64,000 nucleotides of DNA from Flavobacterium lindanitolerans (GCF_002846575.1 NZ_PJND01000007.1:434001-498000), one strand, 5' to 3'; numbered from the stretch's first letter, positions 28,632 through 37,011 are shown. Numbers and translations are program-made. Notes: a model not told the origin generated them from the letters alone.

Positions 28632-29433
28632 TATCTTAGGTTGCGGATGGCTTGGATTGCCTTTGGCTAAAGCTTTGCTAGAGAAAGGATTTTCAGTAAA
28701 CGGCTCTACAACTTCCGAAAACAAGCTTAGTATTCTGGAAAATTCCGGAATAAAGCCTTTTTTAATTGCTGTAAGTTCTGAAGGAATTCAGGGAAACCTA
28801 AATGATTTTTTGAATGGTTCTGAAATTCTGATTATTGATATACCGCCAAAACTAAAAGGCGATACAAATGAAAATTTTGTAGCAAAAATTAAAAATCTGG
28901 TTTTAGAAATTGAGAAATCTTCCATCAAAAAAGTACTGTTTATAAGTTCAACATCGGTATATGCTGATACTGAAAATACTCCCGTTATCACAGAAGAAAA
29001 CACTCCAAATCCGGATACCGAAAGTGGCAGGCAGCTTTTTGAATCTGAAAACCTCTTACTGAATAATCCTAAATTCAGTACTACCATTTTGCGTTTTGGA
29101 GGATTAATAGGCGAAGACCGCCATCCTGTAAAATTTCTCTCAGGCAGAGAAAACATTGAAAATCCTGACGGACCTGTCAATCTTATTCATCAACAAGATT
29201 GCATCGGGATTATTGAAAAGATTATTGAAAAAGATATTTGGAACAAAACATTTAATGCTGCAACACCCATCCATCCAGGGCGAAAAGAATATTATACTCA
29301 AAAAGCGGAAAGCCTTGGTTTGGAAGTACCGAGATTCAATGTTGAAAAAAAATCAGTTGGGAAGATTATAATTAGCAATAAGCTAGAAGCCATTTTGAAG
29401 TATAATTTTGAAGTAATGGACAGGGATTTTTAA
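28612..29433 (+). CDS. SDR-like NAD(P)-dependent epimerase (YeeZ-like)
   Basis: 273 residues with an N-terminal dinucleotide motif 'SILGCGWLGLPLAKALLEKG', 'VLFISSTSVYADTENTPVITEENTPNP', and 'TTILRFGGLIGEDRHPVKFLSGR', an atypical extended SDR. The usual catalytic Y-x3-K is replaced: after the 'SSTSVY' strand the segment reads 'ESGRQLFESENLLL', so an ordinary dehydrogenase function is doubtful. This is known for the YeeZ/ladder-type family. The ATG at 28612 overlaps the M28 gene by 20 bp (a second ATG at 28618 would overlap by 14), so translation is probably coupled. Confidence 0.8.
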   Translation: MPMQQISILGCGWLGLPLAKALLEKGFSVNGSTTSENKLSILENSGIKPFLIAVSSEGIQGNLNDFLNGSEILIIDIPPKLKGDTNENFVAKIKNLVLEIEKSSIKKVLFISSTSVYADTENTPVITEENTPNPDTESGRQLFESENLLLNNPKFSTTILRFGGLIGEDRHPVKFLSGRENIENPDGPVNLIHQQDCIGIIEKIIEKDIWNKTFNAATPIHPGRKEYYTQKAESLGLEVPRFNVEKKSVGKIIISNKLEAILKYNFEVMDRDF

Positions 29434-29493
29434 TTTAAAATAAGTTTAAATCCCTTTTCTATATACTTACAAGTTAATGTAAATGACCTGACA

Positions 29494-29631
29494 CTATTTG
29501 TATTTTTTAAAAAACTCGTCAGGGGGCAAACGAGTAGCATCATACTTTTTAATTGCATTAGGTATTGCAAAGGCTAAGTAAACTATCAGCAAGACCAAAA
29601 CTATATACCCTATCCTTTTTTTTGTTATCAT
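29494..29631 (-). CDS. 45-residue single-span membrane protein (hypothetical)
   Basis: The frame from the ATG at 29631 encodes MITKKRIGYIVLVLLIVYLA followed by a polar tail ending FFKKYK and a TAG stop. A Lys/Arg-rich start, one strong transmembrane helix (about residues 7-24) and a charged C-terminus make a plausible small inner-membrane protein. It begins 10 bp after the Cys-rich frame on the same strand, as in a two-gene unit. No family is recognised; it could also be a remnant. Coding is supported only by the amino-acid pattern and spacing. Confidence 0.4.
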   Translation of the reverse strand: MITKKRIGYIVLVLLIVYLAFAIPNAIKKYDATRLPPDEFFKKYK

Positions 29632-29641
29632 GGCGCTTATT

Positions 29642-29893
29642 TTATTTACATTTTTTACAAACTGTAGACTGTAAGCAATTCATATATGATTCTTGTTGGG
29701 ACTTTGTGTCTACCGGGAGCCCTGAACATGAAAAACTTATAAAGAAACTTACTTTTTGCCAAAAAGTACAGGCATCCAAATAAATAGTACCATTTTTATT
29801 TCTTGTGCATGGGTCTTTATCGTGAGTTCCTAACACCTTCGCTTCAATCTCGTAAAGTAATTTTACATCACAAAATAAGTGGCTAAAAGAAAT
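29642..29893 (-). pseudogene. Cys-rich reading frame without a good start (probable gene remnant)
   Basis: An 83-codon open frame on the minus strand runs from just after a stop at 29894-29896 to a TAA at 29642. It reads like a real protein ('DVKLLYEIEAKVLGTHDKD', 'YLDACTFWQKVSFFI', ending 'TVCKKCK') with seven cysteines, but has no ATG; only a GTG at 29836, after which 64 residues remain. Sense-like sequence continues upstream of that GTG, so a 5'-truncated gene is more likely than a complete one. No family recognised. Confidence 0.4.
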
Positions 29894-30090
29894 TTATTTA
29901 CGATTTGAATTTTAGATAAAACTAACAGTTAAAAATGTAGCGTCGACTACACAAATTGGTAGAATTTAATTCTCAACATAAAATCCATTATTTTGTGTAG
30001 TGTGCTAATTCAAAAAAGTCGCATAGCATTAAAAAGTATAGCTTAACTTTTAGCAAGAAGTCTCGAGAAAGAAGTAGTTTTTTGAAATAA

Positions 30091-30120
30091 AAAATCCCAA
30101 GCTCACACTTGGGATTTTTT
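30091..30120 (-). terminator. Terminator of the M13 peptidase gene
   Basis: Arms 30091-30101 and 30108-30118 (AAAATCCCAAG / CTTGGGATTTT) give a hairpin followed by a U-run on the minus strand. It lies just past the stop at 30126. Confidence 0.85.
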
Positions 30121-30125
30121 ATTTA

Positions 30126-32183
30126 TTACCAGATTTTAACTCTCTTTTCCGGTTCTACATACATTCCGTCTCCTTTTTTGATTTTGAATGCTTCATAGAA
30201 TGCGTCCACATTTTGAAGTGGCACATAAGCCCTGTACATTCCCGGTGAATGCGGGTCTGTTTTTACCTGATTCTTAATAGCCTCATCACGGGCTTTGGTT
30301 CTCCAGATGGTCGCCCATGAAATAAAGAAACGCTGTTCAGGAGTATATCCGTCAATCAATCCCGGACGTCCGTTCTCTTTTAAATACAATTGCAAACCAT
30401 CATAAGCTGCATTCACACCACCTAAATCTCCAATGTTTTCACCTAAAGTAAATTTACCGTCAACATAAATTCCAGGTAGAGGCTGCAAAGCACTGTATTG
30501 ATCTGCCAAAGCACCACCCAATCCTGTAAACTGCTTCAAATCGTCGTCAGACCACCAGTTTACCAAATTTCCATCGGCATTATATCGGGACCCTGAATCA
30601 TCAAATCCGTGTGAAATCTCATGTCCTATAACCGCTCCGATTCCTCCATAATTAACAGCTTCATCCGCTTTGTAATCATAGAATGGCGGCTGCAGGATAG
30701 CGGCCGGGAAAACGATCTCATTATACGAAGGGTTGTAATAGGCGTTTACAGTCTGTGGCGACATAAACCATTCATCTTTATCAACCGGCTTGTTTAATTT
30801 TTCGATGTCTTCCTTGTAGTTCCAACGCGCTGCATTTTTAATGTTTTCAAAATAAGTTCCTCCCTTTTCAGGAGCAACGATTGTCAATGCAGAATAATCT
30901 TTCCATTTGTCCGGATAACCAATTTTGATTCTTGACTTGTGCAGTTTTTCAATGGCACTAGCTTTTGTCGCTTTTGTCATCCAAGGCAATCTGTTGATTC
31001 TGTTTTCAAAAGCCAGGAAGATGTTTTTAATCATTTTTTCCGCTTTCGCTTTCGCTTCTGGCGGGAACTTTTCAGCAACATATAGTTTTCCTAAAGCTTC
31101 ACCAATCATTCCGTTTACTGTCTGCAATGCTCTCTCGTCGCGAGGTCTTTGCTTCACAGCTCCTGTCAGGGTTTTGCCATAGAATTCCCAGTTTGCCGTT
31201 TCAATTTCTGTTGAAAGCGTTCCGGCAGATTTGTTCAGCAACGTCCATTTCATATACTCTTTCCAATCATCAACTTTATTTTGCTTGAAGATTTCTTCCA
31301 ATGCGGTCATGTATTTTGGCTGAGATACGATAACTGAATCCAATTTTGGAAGTCCGATTCCAGTCAAATAGGTATTCCAGTTAATAGAAGGAGTCAGTTT
31401 CTGCAAATCGGCAATAGCCATCGGGTTGTAGGTTTTCCTTCTGTCTCTTCGTTCCACTCTATCCAATCTCGGCTTGGCCATAGCAATTTCCAATGCTACA
31501 ATTTTCGCCGCATTTTTCTTCGCTTCATCTGGTTTTTCACCAAGATATTGCAACATTCTGGCAACGTGCTGTTCGTATTTTTCTCTTTTTTCTTTAGAAT
31601 CGGCTTCATCAGAAACATAATAATCCCTGTCCGGAAGACCTAAACTTCCCAAGCCAACGGTTACCACATTTCTGTTACTGTTTTTAGCATCAGTACCTAC
31701 TCCGGCTCCTGTAAATCCAACTCCGCCAACCGGCTCCATTTCAATCATCAGAGCTTGAAGGTCTTTTACATTTTTAACCGCATTGATTTTTGCCAGATAC
31801 GGTTTCAGGGGAGTAATTCCCTGTTTGTTTCTTGTTACCGTATCCATAATAGACCTGTAAAGATTTACAGCCTTGGACTGGTCTGATTTAGGATCCAGCT
31901 TTTTATCCGAGACCGCTTTCTTGAGGATAGCTAACGCATCTTCATCTGTTCTCTGGCGAAGTTCGTCAAAACTTCCCCAACGAGTCCTGTCGGCAGGAAT
32001 CTCGGTTTCCTTAACCCATTTTCCGTTAACAAATTTAAAGAAGTCGTCATTGGGTCTTACTGACAAATCCATATATTGGATTTCAATACCAGGATGTGGT
32101 GATTTTTCCTGGGCATTCGCCGAAATTGCGGTCAAAATCATGGCCGTTACGGACAGCATACCCTTATTCGAAATTATTTTCAT
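30126..32183 (-). CDS. Exported M13 family zinc metallopeptidase (neprilysin/PepO-like)
   Basis: 685 residues from the ATG at 32183; the eight extra upstream codons available in frame lie before the inferred transcription start. A signal peptide ends near SANAQ. The N-terminal M13 lobe starts at 'DLSVRPNDDFFKFVNGKW', and the catalytic lobe has 'NAYYNPSYNEIVFPAAILQPPF', the zinc site H521-E-I-S-H525 in 'GAVIGHEISHGFDDSG', and the third ligand E582 in 'ENIGDLGG'. It ends with '-VKIW', matching the conserved C-terminal W. Such enzymes cut short peptides in the periplasm; some act in peptide nutrition. No lipobox is seen. It has its own near-consensus promoter and terminator. Confidence 0.95.
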   Translation of the reverse strand: MKIISNKGMLSVTAMILTAISANAQEKSPHPGIEIQYMDLSVRPNDDFFKFVNGKWVKETEIPADRTRWGSFDELRQRTDEDALAILKKAVSDKKLDPKSDQSKAVNLYRSIMDTVTRNKQGITPLKPYLAKINAVKNVKDLQALMIEMEPVGGVGFTGAGVGTDAKNSNRNVVTVGLGSLGLPDRDYYVSDEADSKEKREKYEQHVARMLQYLGEKPDEAKKNAAKIVALEIAMAKPRLDRVERRDRRKTYNPMAIADLQKLTPSINWNTYLTGIGLPKLDSVIVSQPKYMTALEEIFKQNKVDDWKEYMKWTLLNKSAGTLSTEIETANWEFYGKTLTGAVKQRPRDERALQTVNGMIGEALGKLYVAEKFPPEAKAKAEKMIKNIFLAFENRINRLPWMTKATKASAIEKLHKSRIKIGYPDKWKDYSALTIVAPEKGGTYFENIKNAARWNYKEDIEKLNKPVDKDEWFMSPQTVNAYYNPSYNEIVFPAAILQPPFYDYKADEAVNYGGIGAVIGHEISHGFDDSGSRYNADGNLVNWWSDDDLKQFTGLGGALADQYSALQPLPGIYVDGKFTLGENIGDLGGVNAAYDGLQLYLKENGRPGLIDGYTPEQRFFISWATIWRTKARDEAIKNQVKTDPHSPGMYRAYVPLQNVDAFYEAFKIKKGDGMYVEPEKRVKIW

Positions 32184-32206
32184 ATAAAACTCTGTTTGTG
32201 TTGTCA

Positions 32207-32236
32207 CAAATTTAAAAAGTAAACCAGTTGCATCAA
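32207..32236 (-). promoter_or_regulatory. Near-perfect promoter of the M13 peptidase gene
   Basis: On the minus strand TTG (32236-32234) is followed after 19 bp by TAAATTTG (32214-32207), matching TTG-N19-TAnnTTTG. The ATG is 24 bp downstream. Confidence 0.75.
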
Positions 32237-32304
32237 CTTATATAACTGTTAAAATAAAATCTGCATGACGCTTTCTTTTGTAATTTCGCAAAAATTTCTT
32301 CCAC

Positions 32305-32979
32305 ATGCTTACCTTTTTTAAAAAATATAGAATTTTCTTTCTAGTCCTTTTCCTGCTATCCGCGACTATCATCACACTCTTCTATTTTGCACTAAAGCCC
32401 AAAAAGACGCTTAAGATATACAATCCTGCCGATGTCAATCCTGAAATGGTAGACACCACGGTACAGTATGTAAAAAAATACCATACTATTGATGATTTTT
32501 CGTTTACCAACCAAAACGGAAAAACAATAACCCAGAAAGATTACGAAGGAAAAATCTATGTAGCCGACTTTTTTTTTACGACCTGCCCGTCAATCTGCGT
32601 ACCAATGGGTGAAAATATGGCATGGCTTCAGGAACAGATTAAGGACAATCCTAAAGTGATGCTGCTTTCCCATACCGTAATGCCAGATATTGACACGCCG
32701 GAAGTTTTAAAAGCTTATGCCGTTAAAAAGGGAGTAATTGACAGCAAATGGAATCTGGTTACGGGCGATAAAAAAGACATTTATTATATTGCCAGAAAAT
32801 CATATCTCGCCGTAAAAACTACAGATTCAAGCGAATTATATGATATGGTACATACCGAAAACTTTGTACTTGTAGATGCAAAAAGAAGAATCCGCGGATT
32901 TTATGACGGTACCAAACTTGAAGAAGTCAAAAGACTACTGGAAGATATTAATTATTTGAGTAATGAAAAATCAGAATAA
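32305..32979 (+). CDS. SCO1/SenC family copper-binding thioredoxin-like protein
   Basis: 224 residues with one N-terminal membrane anchor (about 9-30) and a thioredoxin-like domain facing the periplasm. The copper ligands are present: C94-P-S-I-C98 in 'FTTCPSICVPMG' and H183 in 'MVHTENFVLVD'; 'LSHTVMPDIDTPEVLKAYA' is the usual central stretch. SCO proteins deliver copper to cytochrome c oxidase CuA or act as thiol reductants. No oxidase gene is near. A bidirectional terminator follows at once. Confidence 0.92.
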   Translation: MLTFFKKYRIFFLVLFLLSATIITLFYFALKPKKTLKIYNPADVNPEMVDTTVQYVKKYHTIDDFSFTNQNGKTITQKDYEGKIYVADFFFTTCPSICVPMGENMAWLQEQIKDNPKVMLLSHTVMPDIDTPEVLKAYAVKKGVIDSKWNLVTGDKKDIYYIARKSYLAVKTTDSSELYDMVHTENFVLVDAKRRIRGFYDGTKLEEVKRLLEDINYLSNEKSE

Positions 32980-33008
32980 AAAAGAGAGGCCTAATGCCTC
33001 TCTTTTTT
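32978..33008. terminator. Bidirectional terminator between the SCO and glycine-zipper genes
   Basis: Thirteen-base arms 32978-32990 and 32996-33008 (AAAAAAGAGAGGC / GCCTCTCTTTTTT), U-tract on both strands. Confidence 0.9.
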
Positions 33009-33021
33009 ATTTGTTTCGGGT

Positions 33022-33456
33022 TTATTGTTTTTCTTTCTTCTTTTTGCTATCGTCAATAATGGCTCCGGTTCCGGCACCTACGGCTGCTCCGGCCAAACCA
33101 CCAATAATAGCACCTTCACCTTTTTTCTTTGAAACGGCAGCTCCTGTAATGGCTCCGGCTCCGGCTCCAATCACAGCACCTTTTGCCGTATTGCTCCATC
33201 CTTTTTTCTTCTGCTCAGCAGTTACCGGAGCAGCTTTATTTGCTGAAGCCCGAGCAGCTTTTGCTTCGGCTGCAGCTACAACGGCATTCATGGAATCAAT
33301 AGTTCTTTGTTTGGCCAATGCTTCTTCCTGTTCTTTCATCACCACTTTCATAGAATCTATCTCACGCTGTTGCTCCAGCATTGCATTTTCACTGGCCGTG
33401 TCTTTACATGCAGAGAAAACAATCACTATAAATGCGGCATAAATTAGCTTTTTCAT
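33022..33456 (-). CDS. Glycine-zipper lipoprotein with coiled coil
   Basis: 144 residues. A lipoprotein signal (MKKLIYAAFIVIVFSAC, Cys at 17) is followed by a helical segment with repeated 'EQQREIDSMK' and 'KQRTIDSMNA' units (about 27-75), then an Ala/Gly-rich region 'GAVIGAGAGAITGAAVSKKKGEGAIIGGLAGAAVGAGTGAI' with glycine-zipper spacing, and a Lys-rich end. Such domains insert in or lie along membranes. Probably anchored to the outer membrane; role unknown. A 159-codon frame on the opposite strand is just its mirror image in codon composition. Confidence 0.82.
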   Translation of the reverse strand: MKKLIYAAFIVIVFSACKDTASENAMLEQQREIDSMKVVMKEQEEALAKQRTIDSMNAVVAAAEAKAARASANKAAPVTAEQKKKGWSNTAKGAVIGAGAGAITGAAVSKKKGEGAIIGGLAGAAVGAGTGAIIDDSKKKKEKQ

Positions 33457-33648
33457 GACTTTTATTTTTGATTATGGTATAAAAGTAAGCTTATAAAACT
33501 GAGTAATTTTATAGGATTGCACTATAATTTTATAAAACTTAAATGCGGTATTTTCTTTATAGAGAATCATCAAACATAAAAAACAATTGAAAACACTAGG
33601 ATTTAACCTCTATTTTTTATTTAAACACCTTACTTCAATAATAATTCC

Positions 33649-33656
33649 TATTTTTG
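33649..33656 (+). promoter_or_regulatory. Promoter -7 element for feoAB
   Basis: TATTTTTG matches TAnnTTTG and lies 26 bp upstream of the feoA start. The preceding 190 bp are AT-rich; I found no inverted repeat like the one at 38936-38959 here. Confidence 0.5.
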
Positions 33657-33682
33657 CAATCTAAATTGAATCTAAATAAGGC

Positions 33683-33919
33683 TTGAAAACTTTAGCACAG
33701 CTCAAAATCGGTCAGAAGGCACAGATACTCGACGTTAATATCGATACGATTCCTTTAAAATTGCTTGAAATGGGATGTCTTCCCGGCAATTTTGTAGAGC
33801 TATTGCAGATTGCACCTCTTGGCGACCCGTTATATATTGATGTCAATGACAGTCATGTTGCCATTCGCAAAGAAACTGCCCTTGCTATAACTGTTGAAGT
33901 CGTGAATGAAGCTCTATGA
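33683..33919 (+). CDS. feoA: Ferrous iron transport protein FeoA
   Basis: 78 residues forming one SH3-like FeoA domain ('QKAQILDVNIDTIPLKLLEMGCLPGNFVELLQIAPLGDPLYIDVNDSHVAIRKETA'). FeoA is a small cytosolic partner required for FeoB-driven Fe(II) uptake. The start is TTG at 33683; no ATG or GTG in frame gives a full domain. Its TGA stop overlaps the feoB ATG by 4 bp (ATGA), so the genes are translationally coupled. Confidence 0.95.
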   Translation: MKTLAQLKIGQKAQILDVNIDTIPLKLLEMGCLPGNFVELLQIAPLGDPLYIDVNDSHVAIRKETALAITVEVVNEAL

Positions 33920-36153
33920 GTCATAAAAATCTTAAAGTAGCCCTTATAGGCAATCCTAATACCGGGAAAACTTCTGTCTTTAATCAGCTTACAGGATTGA
34001 AGCAACAGGTTGGTAATTATCCGGGAATAACCGTTGAAAAGAAAATCGGTTACAGCAAGCTGGCCGAAAATCTGAAAGCCACCATTCTTGACTTGCCGGG
34101 AACCTATAGTTTAAACGCCAGTTCTATTGATGAGAATGTGGTAATTGAACTATTGCTCAACAAAAACGACCCTAATTATCCGGATGTTGCGGTTGTAGTT
34201 ACCGAAGTTGAAAATCTTAAACGAAACCTGCTTCTTTTTACACAGATTAAGGATTTGGAAATCCCGACAATCCTGGCTATCAACATGTCGGACAGAATGG
34301 ATTATAAAGGCATCAGCCTGGATATTCCTTATCTTGAAGAGCAGTTAAAAACCAAAATAGCTCTTATAAGCTCTCGCAAAAACATTGGCATTGACAATCT
34401 GAAACAGCTTATAGCCGATTATAAAACACTATCAACAGAGCCTTGCCTGAATGCATCAAGCATTGATGTTGATTATTTTAACAGGCTCCGCCATGCTTTT
34501 CCGAAAGAATTGCTTTATAAATTATGGCTCGTCATTACACAGGACGTAAACTTTGGAGAACTGGAACGGAATGAGATTGCTGAAAAATCTTTTGCAAAAT
34601 CCAATTCTGAGCTGAAAAAAATGCAGCAAAAAGAAACCATCAAAAGGTATCAGTTTATCAATGATGTTCTTAAAGTCGGATATAAGGTTGATTCATCCAA
34701 AGCAAAAGGAGTGAGAGCAAAACTGGATAGAATCCTGATGCACAAAGTTTTTGGATATGTCATCTTTTTTGCCATTCTGATGCTGATTTTCCAATCGGTA
34801 TTTTCATGGTCAAGTATTCCGATGGATTTTATCGATGAAACTTTTGCTAAACTGGCTAGCTTTTCAAAAGAACACCTTCCTCCTGGTTTACTAACCGACC
34901 TTATTTCTGAGGGAATCATACCGGGAATTGGCGGAGTAGTAATTTTTATACCACAAATTGCCTTTCTGTTTCTTTTTATTTCTGTATTGGAAGAAAGCGG
35001 TTATATGAGCCGTGTGGTTTTCCTTATGGATAAAATCATGAGAAGATTTGGACTTAGCGGAAAAAGTGTTGTTCCATTGATTTCGGGAACGGCTTGTGCT
35101 ATTCCGGCTATCATGGCATCGAGAAATATCGAAAACTGGAAAGAGCGATTGATAACCATACTGATTACTCCTTTCACAACCTGTTCAGCAAGACTGCCTG
35201 TTTATGCCATTCTGATTGCCCTGATTATTCCCGACAAAAGAATCCTTGGTTTTTTAAACCTACAGGGGTTGACTCTAATGGCATTGTATCTTTTAGGTTT
35301 TTCCATGGCTATTTTTGCCGCCTATATCCTAAACAAAATATTAAAAATAAAATCCAAGTCGTATTTCGTTATTGAGATGCCCAATTACAGACTGCCTTTG
35401 TTTAAAAATGTGGCCATTAACGTAATCGAAAAAACAAAATCTTTTGTGGTTGGAGCAGGGAAAATCATCCTTGCCATTTCAATAATCCTTTGGTTCCTGG
35501 GTTCACACGGTATGTCTCACGAATATGCTAATGCGGAAACTATTGTCAAAGAAAGAATACAAAAGCAAGGTTTAACGCGATTCAACCAAAATTACATCGA
35601 CAATACACTTTCAGAGCATTATACAGCATTGCAGGACAGCGTTGCCAAAAACATTTACAAGATTAACAGTCAGGACATCGCTGATTCTATAGCTGCCAAA
35701 AAAACAGAACTTTTTGAAAAAGTAGAAAATCAGGAAATTTCCAGTTTTAAGCTCGAAAAATCATTTATAGGAGTTTTAGGAAAAGGTATAGAACCTGTCA
35801 TCAAACCATTAGGTTATGACTGGAAAATTGGCATCGCGGTTATTACTTCCTTTGCGGCAAGAGAAGTATTTATTGGTACGCTGGCTTCTATTTACAGCGT
35901 AGACAGTGAAGAAGAAGCAACCATAAAAAGCCGAATGGAAGCTGAAATCAATCCGGTTACAGGCGATAAGATTTTCAATTTTGCTACGGGAATATCGCTG
36001 TTACTTTTTTATGCTTTTGCGATGCAGTGTATCAGTACGCTGGCAATTACGAAGAAGGAAACCAACTCCTGGAAATGGCCTGTCATTCAGCTGGTTTTTA
36101 TGAGCTCATTTGCCTATGCCGTTTCGTTAATTGTCTATCAGATTTTGAAATAA
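33916..36153 (+). CDS. feoB: Ferrous iron transporter FeoB
   Basis: 745 residues in the inner membrane, taking up Fe(II). The N-terminal GTPase domain has G1 G12-N-P-N-T-G-K-T-S20, 'VEKKIGY' with switch I, G3 'LDLPGTYSL' and G4 'NMSDRMD'; a helical GDI-like domain follows. The membrane part has the two Gate motifs with conserved cysteines ('GKSVVPLISGTACAIPAIMASR' and 'AAREVFIGTLASIYSV'), 'TPFTTCSARLPVY', and eight or so helices. Length is within the usual 700-780. It overlaps feoA and is followed after 53 bp by a tiny Cys-rich membrane protein typical of Feo operons. Confidence 0.97.
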   Translation: MSHKNLKVALIGNPNTGKTSVFNQLTGLKQQVGNYPGITVEKKIGYSKLAENLKATILDLPGTYSLNASSIDENVVIELLLNKNDPNYPDVAVVVTEVENLKRNLLLFTQIKDLEIPTILAINMSDRMDYKGISLDIPYLEEQLKTKIALISSRKNIGIDNLKQLIADYKTLSTEPCLNASSIDVDYFNRLRHAFPKELLYKLWLVITQDVNFGELERNEIAEKSFAKSNSELKKMQQKETIKRYQFINDVLKVGYKVDSSKAKGVRAKLDRILMHKVFGYVIFFAILMLIFQSVFSWSSIPMDFIDETFAKLASFSKEHLPPGLLTDLISEGIIPGIGGVVIFIPQIAFLFLFISVLEESGYMSRVVFLMDKIMRRFGLSGKSVVPLISGTACAIPAIMASRNIENWKERLITILITPFTTCSARLPVYAILIALIIPDKRILGFLNLQGLTLMALYLLGFSMAIFAAYILNKILKIKSKSYFVIEMPNYRLPLFKNVAINVIEKTKSFVVGAGKIILAISIILWFLGSHGMSHEYANAETIVKERIQKQGLTRFNQNYIDNTLSEHYTALQDSVAKNIYKINSQDIADSIAAKKTELFEKVENQEISSFKLEKSFIGVLGKGIEPVIKPLGYDWKIGIAVITSFAAREVFIGTLASIYSVDSEEEATIKSRMEAEINPVTGDKIFNFATGISLLLFYAFAMQCISTLAITKKETNSWKWPVIQLVFMSSFAYAVSLIVYQILK

Positions 36154-36194
36154 GGTTTATCATTTTCTTGGCATAAGCCGAAGAATTTAATTTT

Positions 36195-36202
36195 TAACTT
36201 TG
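36195..36202 (+). promoter_or_regulatory. Possible -7 element directly before the Feo Cys-rich protein
   Basis: TAACTTTG is a perfect TAnnTTTG box but lies only 4 bp before the ATG at 36207, which would give an almost leaderless transcript. A TTG at 36168-36170 is 24 bp upstream, longer than the usual spacer. Confidence 0.3.
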
Positions 36203-36206
36203 AGAT

Positions 36207-36332
36207 ATGAATATTCAGGAAATCATAGCATACCTACTTGTAGCAGGAGCTTTTGCTTTTCTTGTCAAGAAATTCTTTTGGAAAAAGAAAAAGGCAGGAA
36301 ATTGCGGCAATGACGATTGCGGATGCCACTAA
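36207..36332 (+). CDS. FeoB-associated Cys-rich membrane protein
   Basis: A 41-residue protein: one N-terminal hydrophobic helix (MNIQEIIAYLLVAGAFAFLV), a basic stretch KKFFWKKKKAG, then N-C-G-N-D-D-C-G-C-H at the C-terminus. This layout and its place behind feoB match the small FeoB-associated Cys-rich membrane proteins common in Bacteroidota and Firmicutes. By inference it docks on FeoB and may handle iron or sense redox state. Its stop overlaps the stop of the convergent DtxR-type gene by 4 bp. Confidence 0.9.
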   Translation: MNIQEIIAYLLVAGAFAFLVKKFFWKKKKAGNCGNDDCGCH

Positions 36333-36982
36333 AGCAGTTTGACAAAAAGATTGCTTGCAATTTTATTGGAAATCGTAAGCTCTTTTCCATTCACTTTTAT
36401 TCTCAAGGACAAATCAAAACTTTCTCTGGACAGAAACTCGATTTTTGAACCCAAAGCAATTTCCTGCTTGTCGAGGTATTTCAAAAATTCTGAAGAAGTG
36501 TCCTTTACACCAACACAAATCCCGGACTGGTTTTCTGACAATTCCGAAAGCAATTGCTTTTCGATTTTTATAATTCTTCCTTCCCTGTCCGGTATAGGGT
36601 CACCATGTGGATCTTCTGTAGGATTGTCTAAAAAATCGTCGAGCTTATTGATGAGTTTTTCTGATTTGATATGTTCTAACTGTTCGGCAATATCATGCAC
36701 CTCATCCCATGAAAAACCAAGCTTTTCTACTAGAAAAACTTCCCAAAGGCGGTGTTTTCTCACAATCATTTTTGCAGCCAGCTTTCCATCTTGTGTTAAT
36801 GAAACTCCCTGATATTTTTTATAATTAATCAGGCCTTTTTCCGCAAGCTTTTTCAACATATCCGTAACAGAAGATGCTTTCGTTTCCATTTTTTCAGCAA
36901 TGGCATTCGTACTGACTTCAGCATCTGAAGCTGTTGTTAGGTGATAGATTGTTTTTAGGTAATTCTCTTCTGAAAAAGTCAT
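36329..36982 (-). CDS. DtxR/MntR-family metal-dependent transcriptional repressor
   Basis: 217 residues. The N-terminal winged helix ('SEENYLKTIYHLT', 'VSTNAIAEKMETKASSVTDMLKKLAEKGLINYKKYQGVSLTQDGK') is followed by the metal-binding dimerisation domain with the typical 'RKHRLWEVFLVEKLGFSWDEVHDIAEQLEHIKSEKLINKLDDFL' and 'DPHGDPIPD'. A C-terminal FeoA/SH3-like domain completes the long (DtxR/IdeR-like) form. With Mn(II) or Fe(II) bound such proteins repress metal uptake genes. It lies 29 bp downstream of the Nramp gene on the same strand, so it is probably made from the same transcript and represses it. Confidence 0.93.
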   Translation of the reverse strand: MTFSEENYLKTIYHLTTASDAEVSTNAIAEKMETKASSVTDMLKKLAEKGLINYKKYQGVSLTQDGKLAAKMIVRKHRLWEVFLVEKLGFSWDEVHDIAEQLEHIKSEKLINKLDDFLDNPTEDPHGDPIPDREGRIIKIEKQLLSELSENQSGICVGVKDTSSEFLKYLDKQEIALGSKIEFLSRESFDLSLRIKVNGKELTISNKIASNLFVKLL

Positions 36983-37011
36983 TGCAAAATATTTTGAGTG
37001 TAAAGGTAAAC

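Larger units (their letters stand above)
29434..30087. other. 654-bp gap with only remnant or small ORFs
   Basis: Between the SDR gene and the M13 peptidase terminator no ordinary gene is present. It holds the two minus-strand frames at 29494-29631 and 29642-29893. It also has a very AT-rich stretch (29894-30087) containing a 9-bp inverted repeat, CTACACAAA at 29947-29955 and TTTGTGTAG at 29992-30000, 36 bp apart. No tRNA, attachment site or transposase was recognised. Confidence 0.6.

Noticed and set aside
32963..33442. Plus-strand open frame of 159 codons, Ala/Pro/Phe-rich
   Set aside because: It is the exact antisense of the glycine-zipper lipoprotein gene, which has a lipobox and family features; a terminator also lies at its start.
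36339..36812. Plus-strand open frame of 157 codons
   Set aside because: Antisense of the DtxR-type regulator gene, Ser/Phe-rich and without domain features.
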